NCBI GenBank assembly: GCA_963082875.1
Contig: OY720098.1
Location: forward strand, 20,956,001 to 21,020,000
Reading direction: 5' to 3'
DNA: 64,000 nt
Origin: Corella eumyota
Taxonomy: Eukaryota > Chordata > Ascidiacea > Phlebobranchia > Corellidae
The position numbers were made by a program, and so were the translations under genes. This document shows positions 1 to 12,602 of this stretch, one piece after another (the first letter of the stretch is position 1; each line of letters opens with the position of its first letter). Under the pieces are notes generated by a model, which saw only the letters and a list, made by a program, of their open reading frames with translations, was not told the origin of the DNA and did no database searches.

Positions 1-54
1 AGGGGATTGCCACCAAATACAATAACAAAAGGATGTTATCACCATAATACTTAC

Positions 55-3000
55 TGTTATATTTGCAAGAGGTGGAATTGTAATCACATCCCTCCACTCT
101 CCTATGTCAGCCATTGCAATCGCCCCCATGTTATCCTTGTAACGTTTTTTGTGGCCCAATGTGATGGGGAAATCCGCTGGGAATTCGTGGGTCTCTAAAT
201 CCCAACTTAAACCTAAACAACAAAGTTATTGAAATATTTTTTTTGTTTAAACTGCTGATCTTTGAGCAATCTAGAATATCCAAAAAAAATTAAGTGTAGA
301 TGCAATATCACCCTTATTGAATAAAATTGTTTGCCTTTGTTATGTTATTGCGTCTATCGAGTACGGTTTTGTAACTAGATAACACGATTTTAATGTAGTA
401 TACTATTTTACTGAGTATAATTTTCCAATTATGCTATTGATGATGTTGTATTTTTTTTTTAACTTTATAAAAAAAACTTGCTGTCATAGCCCGGGTATTG
501 AACCTGACATTTCTGTGTCAAATCTTGAGATATTAAAGTAGATTTTCCATCGATAAGCATGTTGATCGGTCCATTGTACTTGTTGTAACTTATGATCTAC
601 AAATAATAACATAATGTTTACACAACGACCATTTTAATGTGAATAACAAAACAAAAACTAATGGTGTAAATAACAATATTGTTTAACAAAATTTTTATAT
701 ATATTTTTTTTACCAAAAAAAAATTTTTTATATAAAAATGTGTTGCAATAATTGTATTTAAGTGTGGAACAATGAAGTGACAATATTATTGTAAGAACAA
801 TGCTTAAACTGTTATGGCAATAAATAGTTTGTTGCTGTTTTTTCTTTATAGTTTGCATAATTTCTAATTACGTCATACCTGAACGTGATTGATTGGCATG
901 TACAGAGTATTAAACTCTTCTGGGTCACTGTTTAAAATTGTCCATTCTTCAATCCCGTTGAATATTATACTTCGTCTGTTAATGTTAAATAAGTGGGTGA
1001 CTTTAACTAACCACGTTATTATCGTAGGTAAAAAATGTTCAAATGGAAAAAGTAGCAAAACTTGATTAAATTATTAAAGTTAAAATTTATCTTAAAGGTG
1101 ATATAGTATTATTTATTAACTAATGCAATTGCGAATTATATAAATTTTTAATGATTGATTTTTGTGCAATTACATAATTTGCTCTTAATATAAAATTTTT
1201 ACCTGAGGTCAATAATTGCTGGACTATTCTCATCTCGTCGTGGAGCGTTACTAAACAAATTCGGGTTGGCATCGAGTACAAACTTTCCCGTTATTTCACC
1301 CTCATCAATGTAAACAAGATCTCCGATAAATTCCTCCCGTTTATCGAACGTGATTGGGAGTCGACTTGGTTGCTGTCCTGCAGGTTTTTCTCCTACGATT
1401 ATTGTTGCAAGTTTTCCTCTGAAGCAGAACTCACCTGATCGACTTACGTTGTTCTCACCCAATGGTGCAGAATTTAGCTTAAAATATCAAAAAAACGAAT
1501 GAAAAAATTGTAAAGGTTTCTAAAGTTCCTGATCTGAGAGGTTTATTATTTACTTAAATAAAAAATAAACTTCTTTTAAACTATTTCTTTGATTGGATCC
1601 ATTATTTTGTTAAATACACTCTGTTTTATTTTGGATGAACATTTAAAAAATTTAAATTTGTAGACATTTGGAAATTTTTAAAACTTTTTTTTTTGTTATA
1701 TTAACTTAGATTTACCGAGGCCGTTATTGAGCCTTATTAAGGAATGCGTTAAGTATAAGTCTAAGACCTAGCGCACTAGATAATGCGTTGTTTATATATA
1801 TACAACTTTAAAGTCAGAAATTTTGTGAAAATTAAAAAATCAGGAACTTAGGTTACAAAAATTTTTGAGTTGATCCTACCTCGTAAACTCCGGGCTTTGT
1901 ACACGACATCAGCCAATCTACTCTTTGCCCGGGAGCAAGTAAGGTTTGGCCGTTCCTTGGTTGTTGTGGTTTGTTAAACAACACCCCATCAGCTGCTATA
2001 ATGCTGACGTCACAGCAATATCCATTTTCCAAACATGGCGTGTCAATCTCAAGTACGTCACTTGCACCCGCGTTTACAAATCTATTGAAGTAGTTGTATT
2101 GGTTAAATTCAATTACACAAAAATTGCTCTGTCTATTTGTTATAGGTCTTAAGGAAGTTTTGTCTGTACAACAAAACAGTAAAAATAAAACAACAAAGTT
2201 ATTTTAAGTGTTGTTTTGTAATGATTTTCTCATTACTTGGGTAACGTGTAAAGTTTCACTTTTAGTTTACCTGATGCGTTTTCCCATCCACCATTCAAGG
2301 TCAATCGTTGGTAAAACTTGCCCGTTTACAGTGAAGTATTCAATATTGTGTAACCTTGCTAACGTTTCGTCTCCGTTTCCCAGTCCTCGTATGCAATTCC
2401 TGCCGAAAAAAATTTAACTAACTTTAAATTAAATCGATGTGAAATACCAGCAAGGTTGCCTTACTAAAAAAAGCAATGTACTAAAATATAAACAGTTTAA
2501 AGTATACCACACAATGCTACATCAAAGATGCAACATAGGCCTACCAATATTACCCAGGTTTGCGCATGAATTCTACACCAACAACGTTAAAATTTAAGTT
2601 TTGCAAAATACCAATGAGTAATAAAAAAAGGTCATGCAAAAATGAAAATAACTCATGTTATCTAAATAAAAAAACTTTAATAAACGTTTAAAAACATAGA
2701 TTATTTACAAACAGTTAACCAACAACATACAAGTCATCATAACGTTCAGGATATTTCCTATACAGCATACTAGGTTGTAGGATAAGTTCGATATCATTCT
2801 CGCAATAATCAGGACACATAAACTCTTTAAGTTGTTGTATAACAGTGAGGGGTTCAACAGTGATCATACCAGCCATTCCCCCAGCTAACTGTACACATTA
2901 AAATTAATGTAACTATATAGTTATTTTTGTTTAAAAATTGCTTTTTTTGTCAACTCTACAAAAAATGTTATTTATTTAGAAAACTTATGCAAGATAGTTC

Positions 3001-4542
3001 GTGTGTACTGTTTTAAAATGATTTTATATGCAAGCATCGGTAAACTTTTTATAAGTTTTGCCTTTATCGTGTTATAGAAACATTATGTTAATGCCTTTAT
3101 TGTTTTAACCAGGCCATTATATTGTATAAGTTTTAATTTAAAATGATCATTAAATACGTTAAATGTGACCGTGTATACCTAGTTTCTATCGTAACCACGG
3201 GTATTTACATTTTTATATCTTAAACTATGTCACAAGCATATTAACTTAACAAGATCACTAGATTAATAATGACACCACATACCTGATAATCAGATTTAAC
3301 GGGAACGTCAGGGTAGTACCAGAAGGAGCCAGGTTGTTGCAGTGGGGGGATTGTAAACATGTAAAGAAAACTCTCGCCTGGTAAAACTTCGTTAACTGGG
3401 GGTTCAAATTCCGTGGTCTGAAAAGGAATTTAATTGTTTAAATGTTGTTATTACAAAAAGTAAAAATTTGCCTGGTTTTTAAAAAAAAATTAAAGTCTTG
3501 TAAAATTGTCGGTACAAAGGTGGCGCGGTTGACGTATTCGGTGACGTCACCAAAGATACGTCACACAATTTAATGACGTATTAATCTTAATTCCCAAAGT
3601 TAGATTAGTTATATATATTAACCTGGAGTGGGGCCATATGTAGTCCATGAACTTGGAAGTTGGTTGTATTTCTTCCGTCTTCAGCCGGCTCCAAATTATT
3701 TCTCTAAAAATCGAAAATTATGTAAAATTATTGTTATAAGAATTGTAAACATTGTTCTAAAACATATTTCTATTTGTTTATATGTAAATGTCAATAAAAT
3801 TCATCAACCCGGCTTTAAAATGCAATTATTTTTTTTATCATTTTAAGATGTTGAGTTATATATCTATATTAGGAAATGATGTGCTGTTGTAACGTTTTTA
3901 AGCCATTTGTTGACGCAGGGTTTAAGCACAAGAAGTGTGACATTATTAAGGCTCGAACCAGAAACCTTTTGGCTTATGGTCAGCATTCAAGATAAATAGT
4001 TACTTGCTTACCAATAGTACAGTGACGACGTCACCAGGTCTAACACACATAGTTGGACCAGGCATTCGACCGTTAAAAAGTCGTCTTCTTATATTTAACG
4101 AACCGAAATAAACATCCCAAACATCGACGGTTAACACAACGTTTAGAAACCCGTTCTCGGACTTAAACTGTTCAGGCGTTTGCAAAGCCTGGCCGACTAA
4201 AAAAGTTTTTATTAATTTACAAATTTGGTATTTTTTTGGGCGATTTTTAACCGATGAAAATTGCAAATATTACCTTTTAATTGGGTTACTATAAATATTT
4301 GAATTTTTTTACTTTGTGTGTTTAAAAAATATTTTTAATATTACTTTTAAATTATCTAAAATAAGTTTTATAATATTTTTAAATTATCTAATAATTAATT
4401 ATCATTAAAAACTAGTAACATACAATTAGCCATTTGATTAACATATATATAATCTTAAAAAAAAACTTAACGAACCTGCATCTGGAGGTAATTGTGCAGA
4501 TGCTGCAACGAACAAACAACCAAACAAAATAATTTTAATCAT
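55..4542 (-). CDS. Multicopper-oxidase-like secreted pseudoenzyme, copy 1 (3' end outside window)
   Basis: The family (laccase-like multicopper oxidase) normally oxidises phenols or metals using four coppers. Eleven exons are visible, in minus-strand order: 4542-4476, 4196-4012, 3703-3623, 3417-3283, 2888-2731, 2399-2271, 2081-1880, 1477-1203, 975-879, 596-about 504, 212-55. Their phases agree except at the exon 10/11 junction, where the exact donor is unclear. The start ATG at 4542 opens a clear signal peptide (MIKIILFGCLFVAASAQ). Domain 1 shows NGRMPGPT and VRPGDVVTVLL; domain 2 shows RFVNAG and PGQRVDWL; domain 3 shows GEWRDVITIPP. The copper sites are altered: HWHG is QVHG, the FWYHxH site reads FWYYPD, and HPxHxH is replaced by NTLYMP. 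Oxidase activity is therefore unlikely. The last two exons expected from copy 2 lie left of base 1. Confidence 0.85.
3905..3995 (-). repeat. Possible tRNA-derived SINE fragment in MCO intron 2
   Basis: Read on the minus strand, this intronic stretch contains a tRNA T-arm-like sequence with the B-box GGTTCGAGCC, preceded by an anticodon-arm-like segment. That resembles the 5' part of a tRNA-derived SINE. No clear A-box, tail or target-site duplication was found. The same sequence recurs at about 39695-39785 because it lies inside the segmental duplication. Confidence 0.3.
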
Positions 4543-6547
4543 TTTTGTTAAAATACAATTTAACCTTTACAAAATAAAAAATCATTTGCAAATTTAAAAC
4601 AACAAAAAAGTATATCGACTTTCCTTTGGCATTTAAAAAAAGATGTAGCTAAAAAATTATTTTTCTCGTATCAAAACTTTTTTATTTCCAAGCAAATTTC
4701 ATTTTCAAGTCCGACTAAATTTTGAGCTTTCCCGTGTCTTTATAGCAAGTAAAGTTCTTAGTTAAACTAAGTTAATCATTAGAAATATGTGTTGATGCTT
4801 GCCCCAAAGGCCAGTTTAAGTTAAAAAAACCAGTTTAAGTTAAAAAAAATTAAGTTAGATATTAAGGCAGATATGAGCTTAACGCATTTTAAATTCACAT
4901 TATCGCGTGTTGCGTTCGTGCAAATAAAACCGCAGAGAATAAATATTGTTTTTAACGAATTATAACTTTTTTGGATGAAAGAATCCAACCCTTTGTGACG
5001 CACCTGCATAAACTATGAGGTCACAATTTGCTATTTTGCTCAACAATGTTTTTAGGGGTTGTTGTTATGGGGTAATTATTTAGTCACGACTAATTTAAGA
5101 TGTTTAAAATTTATTTTGCAACGATTTTGTTTTAAAGGGTAATAAATGCTGAATAATTTAAAGTATTTTATTTTGGTGGTTTTGATTTAAAAAAATAATT
5201 TAGATTAACTTAATATGAGACACAAACAACCTTAATATTAAGGAGAAGATTTCTAATTTTTACTTGTTTTTATTATTTTAAAATACAAACTAAGATTTCA
5301 AATTATATTTTTGAGACATACCTTTAGATGAGTCGTGTTATTATGACAAATACTTAATCTGATTTATATAACCCGATTAACGAGCTTGAAAAAACAAGAA
5401 ATACTGTGACATGTTATAGCATCCTTCTATTATAATTATCAGATTGACACATGACACACGAATTGAGACTTTTAATTTGGAATTTTAACTTCTGAAAATG
5501 GTTAGGTCAACTCAATATGGGTTCGGGGTAAATTAAAGTTACTGATGGTCTTTTAAAAGTATGCAAGATGTGTTTTTTAATATTTATGTTGCCCTTAGGT
5601 TAATTGTGACCAAAATATCAAGAACATTAAAATTTATAAACAAAGCTGTTATAGATAATCATATTGCCCCATGATTTGGCATGCCATCAAATTAATATCA
5701 GAAAATACACTTTTTTGGCATTAAAAGCTACCTTTTCGTGTTTTGTTTATTATCTTGTTATAAAAATTAAATCTTTAAAATAATGCAATTTTGTTGTGCA
5801 GCTAGAATGGTGACCTTCATCTAGTAAGAGCAACAAGTTCACATAAATCACTTAAACGTGGCTAAATGTTGTTGGCAAAATTGGGCCCTAGCCTACTGAT
5901 CACTATTTTATCATTACCTAGATTTTTCTTTAAAGTTGTACTTGTTTGAAGTTTAAAAGTAATCAATCACCATCGTTACAATGACTGGTCAACGACAACT
6001 TAATTTTCAAAAAGCTTTTCTACGAAAATTTAAATTTGTAAAAAATTACTTCATGTGTAGACTGTAAAATAGATTTTTTAGAAATAATATTTTATTTAAA
6101 AACAATGAATAAGCATATATCTCTTAAAAGAAATTTAATTTTAGCTTTAGTTTATTCTTTTTTTGAGGATAATCAAAAATATAAAATTGTATGCCCTTAT
6201 ATACGTTTTTATTTTACGTTACGACTTGTCTATATTCTGCCTAATGTCCAAACTGTGCTTTTTTCAAACCCCATGGCTTCCTAAAAGCTTTAACTTACCG
6301 GAAAAATAGTTTTTTTAGTCATAAGGTTTTTTGTCACAATAAAGAATTTATATAAGAAAAATTGCAATTAATATTTTAATTGTTTTGAATATAAAACAAA
6401 TCATAAATTATGAAGACTGTTGTCGACGACATTTTCTTGCAAAGAAAGGTAAAGGTTTGGTGACCATGCCATAACATACTTAAAATCTTTATGTAAACAT
6501 TAATACTTTTGGCATGTTTTAAATCATTAAATTGATTTTGTTATTTT
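4543..6547. other. Intergenic DNA upstream of MCO copy 1
   Basis: About 2 kb of AT-rich sequence between the MCO start and the MITE. I see no supported gene. The short minus-strand frame at 4821-5009 has no recognisable domain and begins in simple repeats. The stretch presumably holds the MCO promoter, since the first MCO exon begins at 4542. It is almost unchanged in copy B. Confidence 0.6.
4812..4849. repeat. Two copies of a 19-bp tandem unit
   Basis: The unit CAGTTTAAGTTAAAAAAAC occurs twice in tandem, the second copy with a changed last base. The matching site in copy B (40606-40662) has three units, so unit number changed after the segmental duplication. Confidence 0.8.
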
Positions 6548-6816
6548 GGATCTCTATTACTTTCGCACGGCCGAATTTAACAAGGCGTTATAACCTAAGT
6601 ATGGCAATTGTTCAACCAGACATTAAAAATTAGTTAAAATATGTTTCAATGAGTATAGCTAAGTCCACTTTACGAGTCAGATGTGTTAATGGGTAAACTG
6701 AATAGGTGAGGGTTAGGGTAAGGGTTTAATTTATGCAACCTCTTTGTTTAATTACATGTGCCGCATTTTGGTTACACGCCCTGTTTATGTAGGGCGTGCG
6801 TAACTAATAGAGATCC
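6548..6816. mobile_element. 269-bp MITE with 8-bp target-site duplication
   Basis: The element starts GGATCTCTATTA and ends with its inverse TAATAGAGATCC. A weaker match extends inward (CGCACG in both arms), giving terminal inverted repeats of about 24 bp. It is flanked by direct repeats of GTTATTTT at 6540-6547 and 6817-6824. Copy B at 42353-42360 has a single GTTATTTT and no insert, which is a clean empty site. There is no coding capacity, so this is a non-autonomous DNA transposon. An 8-bp duplication fits hAT or Merlin; the termini are not diagnostic enough to choose. Inside lies a short GGGTTAGGGTAAGGG run that resembles telomere repeats. Confidence 0.9.
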
Positions 6817-6882
6817 GTTATTTTTTCCCGTCACATTGTTGTAATATTAATTGTATATCGTATTTATTATTTACTTTTATTA

Positions 6883-7098
6883 ATGTGCAAAAACCAAAAT
6901 AAAAAAATAAAAGTAAAACAAAAACTGGCTGACTGGTTATTTCTAAAATACGGGGTGCGTGAAATACCAAGGCCGTATGTAAACGTTAACAAAAAATCGC
7001 TGAAAGCGTTAAAGGACGGAATCCCTAATTTTCCCTTGCGCTTTAAAGTCAAACGCATCATTCCCTGGCCTTTAAAGCCTTTAAAGACTGGCCTTTAA
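6883..7098 (+). other. Short open frame of 71 codons, function unknown
   Basis: An ATG-initiated frame encoding a lysine-rich 71-residue peptide (starts MCKNQNKK, ends PLKPLKTGL) sits between the MITE and K1. I recognise no domain. Its last part is made of small TTTAAAG repeats. The same frame is unchanged at 42419-42634, but the two segments are near-identical throughout, so this is not evidence of selection. It may be chance. Confidence 0.15.
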
Positions 7099-7107
7099 AG
7101 AAGCATT

Positions 7108-8703
7108 GAGTCTAAATTTTTTATAATTTTTTTGTGCTAACAGTTGTTGTTTTAAACAGGGGGATTAGTTTAAGTTGTAAATATTTAATAAAATTGCTAA
7201 TATTTTTTTTTAAATTAAGTAAAAGTATAATTTATTTTAAGTTATTTAATGTGAACTCAAATAAAGTATAATTGTAGGAATTAAATGAAGAAAGATGGGG
7301 AGCTTCATCTGCTGTTGTCAACAAACAAGTTTTTATCATGGGAGGGCAGGGTAAATCCTCTGTTGAGAGTTTAAGGTTAGATGAAGTAGATCCACAATGG
7401 AAAGTTGAAAGTCCAATGAAACAAGCTCGGTTGTGTGCATCATCAGCTGTCATAAATGGTTGGTTTATAAACTGTTGCACATTCAAAAGAAAGAAATTAA
7501 ACTTCTATTTTTGAAATTTATTTAGTTTTAAAGTGGTATAGATTTTATTAACACAATTTGGGTCTAGAATAAATATTATATTTTAAGGTAAAAATAATAA
7601 AATATACTTAAAAACTAAATAATGGTCTTTTTAATTAAAACATTTTTTAGTTTTGTAAGTTTTTGTTTTGTAAAGTATTTTAAATCTTAGTAATTATTGT
7701 TCTAGATTGTATTTACACAACTGGAGGCCAGGATGAAATAAAAAATTTACTTTATCAAGTGGGGAATTCTTGGATGTGAGGACAAATAAAAGAGGAAATA
7801 TTCCTGACATGATTGTTCCACGTAGAGACCATGTATTACTTGCTGTAAAAGGTAAACATACAAAATTTCATGTAAATTATTTCAATGTTTTTTCGACTGC
7901 AAAAATTTAGATTAACGATCAATAAAAAGATGTCAAACGAATTAATTAGATATTTAATTTTAATTAATTTGGTTTAGATTTAAAAAGAACGGTGCGGTAA
8001 ACAAATTATACAATAAAAACAGTAAAGACTCCAAATATTCATGTTCAGGTAAATTATTTGCAATCGGGGGATGGAATGATAAAAATAGAAGTTTAAGTTC
8101 ATCAGAATGTTTTGATTTTGATGAACAAAAGTGGTCTCTTATTTCTCCAATGAAATATGATGTATATGGTCATGCAGCTGTAGTTTTAGATGATCACATA
8201 TTAGTTACTGGTGAGTCAAATTTTAAGTAATTTTTTTTTGTAATTGTCGTTAACTTAAAATTTATTTTTTAACAGAAACAATTATTAAACTAAATAGAAA
8301 TAAAAATTAAATTATTACTTTTTGAATTTTTTTTATCCAAATCAAATAAAAATTTGAAAAATTTTAAACATATTTTTTCTAGGTGGATTTCGAGATGGCT
8401 TTCATGCAGTTTCATCAGTAATCAAATACAACATTATTACTGATACATGGTCAGAAGTTGCACCAATGAACAAGGCTCGATATGGTCACTGTGCCTCAGT
8501 TGTAGATGGCAAGATTTATGTTGTTTGGGGCTTGGATGGGTAAGTTAAACTAAATATTTAGTTTGTAATAATTTATTAAACTCTGGTTTATTGTTTTATT
8601 ATTTAGTAATTCCATTGAAGTGTTTGATCCCACGAACAACAAGTGGACAATCATTGCTGAAACAGAAAGGGAAATATATGGTGCCACAATGGTTGTTGTT
8701 TAA
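7108..8703 (+). pseudogene. K1: 5'-truncated Kelch pseudogene (exons 8-12)
   Basis: Similarity to the array begins inside intron 7 at about 7108 and continues with exon 8 (from 7278) through the stop at 8701-8703. Exons 1-7, with the BTB and BACK domains and blade 1, are absent. Exon 9 has two extra bases near 7741-7750 compared with intact copies, shifting the frame. The remaining exons still have good splice sites. Loop residues include GGQGKS (blade 2), RD in the VPRxxH turn and FRDGFHA (blade 5). K8 shares both the breakpoint and the frameshift, so the damage predates the segmental duplication. Exon 12 lacks the few codons that precede NSIEVF in other copies, yet joins in frame. Confidence 0.85.
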
Positions 8704-9222
8704 TACCAATATTTATATTTGTGATGTCATAATGGTTAATTTATTATTTTATTACTTTTTTTAACCACATTACAAGTACATTTTAAGAATATTTTTGTGA
8801 TTGTTTTAAAACAATATTTAAAATTTATGCATTTAAAAAATATTCAAAATTTTTAATAGATTATTTAAACTATTAAAAACCTGTAAAATATATAACCTGA
8901 TATCTGTAGATAATTTTATTAATTTTTTTATTTTGTATAATTTTATATAACTGTTTAATTTTAGTTTAAAATTGACCACCAATGGTTATAATCTCTTAGT
9001 ATTTTTTTCTAATTGATTCTTTTAAAATATTATTTGCATTGAATTTATGTTTTTAAATTAGGACTATTTTTTAAATTAAATGTGTCACCTTTTTCATTCA
9101 TTAACATAATTTAATTTTTAATGTATTTATTTTTTGCATCTCTAACCACTGTAGTTTTACTAACCATAATTTTGTTTTAAGGTTTTAGGTTTGTTGTTAA
9201 TGTTGTATAAATTTGTTTAAAA
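8704..9222. other. Kelch intergenic spacer K1-K2
   Basis: A 519-bp AT-rich spacer of the standard array type. It has the shared GATATCTGTAGATAA segment, the GACCACCAATGG segment, and a TTTTAAGGTTTTAG acceptor-like stretch shortly before the next ATG. No separate gene is seen. Confidence 0.7.
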
Positions 9223-12200
9223 ATGGTTCGAAGTCAAGAATTTAACAGTGGTCATACTGATAAAATATTTGAAGAGTTAAACAGGTTTGATAACTACAAC
9301 TAGTTTTAATCAATGTAGAATTTAAAATTGTTAAAAAAAACAATCAAAACTGAAAAATAAGTTGCTTAAAAATAATTTATTGTTTTTTTATGTCAGGGAT
9401 AGAAAAGAAGACAAAGTTTATTGTGATGTCATAATCAATGATGGAAAGAAGAAGCATTCTGCTCACAAAAACATTCTTGGATTTTTCTGTGTTTTCTTTG
9501 GAACAATGTTTACAACTGAGGTATAATAAAACAATTTAAAAACTTTAAATGACAACAAATAGTTTATAAAGTTAGGTAGTTAAATGTGTTTTATCACAAA
9601 ATAGTTTTATTAGAAAGCATAGTGTCTTTATAAAAAATTATTTTTAAAACAAATCTAATAGTTTAGTCAACCTGATTTATGTTTTTACAGATGAAAGAGA
9701 AATACAATCCCATTGTAAAGATCAAAGGAATAAGCTCGGAAATTATGGAACTTATTTTAGATTATGCCTACACTGCAAAAATCCTGATAACTGAAGAAAA
9801 TGTCTTTGAGATTATGGAAGCAGCAGATTATCTACAGATTAACAGTAAGAATGATAATATTATAGTTTTAACCTTAAATTACAATGTATTATATATTTAG
9901 AACTTCGCAAGTTTTGTGGAAAATTTCTGCAAACCATTGTTGATGTTGAAAATTGTTTAACCATGCTGGCTTATTCTCAAAGATACAACCTTGAAACCTT
10001 AAAGCAAGGAGCCCAGAAAATGATTGCTGAGAATTTTGAAAAAGTTGCATCAAAGCAAGAATTTTTTAAACTTTGTTTCGAGGATTTACTTTCTATTCTA
10101 AAACTAAGAGAAAAAAAGGCAAGGATCATATTTTCCTTAGTTTTTAAAGTAAATAAAGTTCTGCAATAAATTAACAAATTAAATTTTATATTTTAAATAT
10201 TTAAATACTTACCAACTTCAGGTTTCATCTGAAAAAGTCATTTATAATGCGATGATGAATTGGATAAAACATGACAGCAATGAACGACAGAAACATGTCA
10301 ACCAATTGTTTCAATCTCTTGATCTTCTTAAATTTAACAGAGAATTTTTACAACAAGTTGTAATGAAAGAGGTCAGTTCAGTCATAAATATTTTATTAAA
10401 GATTTTAAACTGTTTAACTATTTTCTTACCGCTGAAATGGGTTACTGGCATTACTCTATGTTTGGGTCATAAAGTCGACCTTTCATGTTAAGGATAAAGA
10501 TATTAAAAAAAAATTATCTAAAAAATAAAATTTTAATTTTGTACAAACTTGTTTGCAGGATTTGATAATGAAATCTATGGAATGTATTCAAATACTTATC
10601 TCTGCTTTGATTAGTTTTGCCCCACCAGAAAAAAAAGGTCAACTAATATTTATTTATCAAACTTTAGTTAAATATTTTTGTGGATGAATGAATAATATCT
10701 AACTTTATACGATTTGTGATTTATTTTTAATTATTTGTACCATAAACTACAAAAATATTTGTTTTAGTTAAAAGGTAAACCAAACCGTTTAATTATTCTA
10801 CCTAAATGTATTATTATTTTTTATTTTTCTTAAATAACATTTTTTTAACATTGAAATTGCAGATCCAGCAAAGTTACTTATTATGGGAGGGTATAGTTAT
10901 GAAAAGGAAGCTATTTTGTTTAACACTGTTACCCAACAATGGAACCCAATGCCAGTATGTTAGTTTTAAATATATTGGATTGTATTTTAATTGAAGAGCC
11001 TAAATGTTTTATAATTTCTTGTGCTAACAGTTGTTGTTTTAAACAGGGGGATTAGTTTAAGTTGTAAATATTTAATAAAATTGCTAATATTTTTTTTTAA
11101 ATTAAGTAAAAGTATAATTTTTTAAGCTATTTATTGTGAAATAATAATAAAAAGTATATTTGCAGCAATTAAATGAAGAAAGATGGGGAGCTTCATCTGC
11201 TTTTGTCAACAAACAAGTTTTCATCATGGGAGGGGGTGGTAAATCCTCTGTTGAGAGTTTAAGGTTAGATGAAGTAGATCCACAATGGAAAGTTGAAAGT
11301 TCAATGAAACAAAATCTGTGGCGTGCATCATCAGCTGTCATAAATGGTTGGTTTATAAACTTTTGCAATTTTAAGAAAAAGAAATTAAACTTCTATTTTA
11401 GAAATTTATTTAGTTTTAAAGTGGTATAGATTTTATTAACACAATTTAAGTCTAGAATAAATATTATATTTTAAGGTAAAAATAAAATATACTAAAAACT
11501 AATTAATGATCTTTTTAATTAAAACATCTTTTAGTTTTTTAAGGGTTTTGTTTTGTAGAGTATTTTAAATCTTAGTAATTATTGTTTTAGATTGTATTTA
11601 CACAACTGGAGGCCAGGATGAAAATAATTTTACTTTATCAAGTGGGGAATTCTTGGATGTGAGGACAAATAAAAGAGGAAATATTCCTGACATGATTGTT
11701 CCACGATATGATCATGTATTGCTTGCTGTAAAAGGTAAACATACAAATTTCATGTAAATTATTTCAATGTTTTTTCAACTGCAAAAATTTAGATTAACGA
11801 TCAATAAAAAGATGTCAAACGATTTAATTAAATATTTAATTTTAATAAATTTGGTTTAGATTTAAAAAACAGTGCGGTAAACAAATTATACAATAAAAAC
11901 AGTAAAGACTCTAAATATTTATGTTCAGGTAAATTATTTGCAATCGGGGGATGGAATGATAAAAATAGAAGTTTAAGTTCATCAGAATGTTTTGATTTTG
12001 ATGAACAAAAGTGGTCTCTTATTTCTTCAATGAATCATGGTGTAAATGCCCATGCAGCTGTAGTTTTAGATGATCACATATTAGTTACTGGTGAGTCAAA
12101 TTTTAAGTAAATTTTTTTTGTAATTGTCTTTAACTTAAAATTTCTTTTTTAACAGAAACAATTATTAAATTTAATCGAAACAAAGAATAAAATTATTACT

Positions 12201-12602
12201 TATTGAAATTTTTTTATCTAAATCAAATAAAAATTTGAAAAACTTTAAACATTTTTTTTCTAGGTGGATGGCAAGATGGCTTTCATGCAGTTTCATCAGT
12301 GATCAAATACAACATTATTACTGATACATGGTTAGAAGTTACACCTATGAACAAGGCTCGATATGGTCACTGTGCCTCAGTTGTAGATGGCAAGATTTAT
12401 GTTGTGGGGGGCTGGGATGGGTAAGTTAAACTAAATATTTAGTTTGTAATAATTTATTAAACTCTGGTTTATTGTTTTATTATTTAGGTTGATTAGTGTT
12501 CCAGTTAATTCCATTGAAGTATTTGATCCCACGAACAACAAGTGGACAATCATTGCTGAAACAAAAAGGGAAATATATTATGCAACAATGGTTGTTGTTT
12601 AA
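9223..12602 (+). CDS. K2: BTB-BACK-Kelch protein
   Basis: Twelve exons with the same boundaries and phases as K3; no disabling change seen. BTB: yCDVIIND and HSAHKNILGFF in exon 2, LILDYAYTAK and AADYLQIN in exon 3. BACK follows, then six Kelch blades. Proteins of this design usually recruit targets to CUL3 ubiquitin ligase. Copy-specific loop residues are YSYEKE (blade 1), GGGKS (blade 2), NLWRAS instead of the usual ARxxAS, RYDH, MNHGVNAH, WQDGFHA (blade 5) and GLISVPV (blade 6). Intron 4 begins with GC. Intron 3 is one base shorter than in K3 and contains a stop. Exon 12 has two acceptors 9 bp apart (AG at 12486-12487 and 12495-12496), both in frame. Confidence 0.85.

Larger units (their letters stand above)
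1..8600. repeat. Segmental duplication, copy A (left edge outside window)
   Basis: This stretch aligns almost base for base with 35798-44140, with only scattered substitutions and small indels. It carries MCO copy 1, intergenic DNA and the truncated Kelch pseudogene K1. Base 1 corresponds to 35798, and copy B continues leftward without a break, so copy A almost certainly extends beyond the window. The copies differ by a 269-bp MITE (6548-6816, only here), by the number of 19-bp units near 4812, and by a short divergent patch at 838-895. Near-identity fades around the last exon of K1, where similarity drops to the ordinary Kelch-to-Kelch level. Confidence 0.9.

Noticed and set aside
485-530. 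tRNA-like B-box (GGTTCAATACC on the minus strand) at the end of MCO exon 10
   Set aside because: No A-box at the right distance and no acceptor stem; it overlaps a coding exon. A SINE piece that became exonic is possible but not supported enough to annotate.
4821-5009. 62-codon minus-strand frame upstream of MCO copy 1 (and at 40634-40822)
   Set aside because: It starts in an ordinary AT-rich stretch and ends in the 19-bp repeats, without domain, signal or splice support.
6690-6740. Telomere-like GGGTTAGGGTAAGGG run
   Set aside because: Only two or three units and it lies inside a MITE, so it is not an interstitial telomere or chromosome end.
7232-7486. Minus-strand frames opposite Kelch exon 8, repeated in several copies
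   Set aside because: They are the complement of a conserved coding exon; they recur only because the exon does and show no domain of their own.
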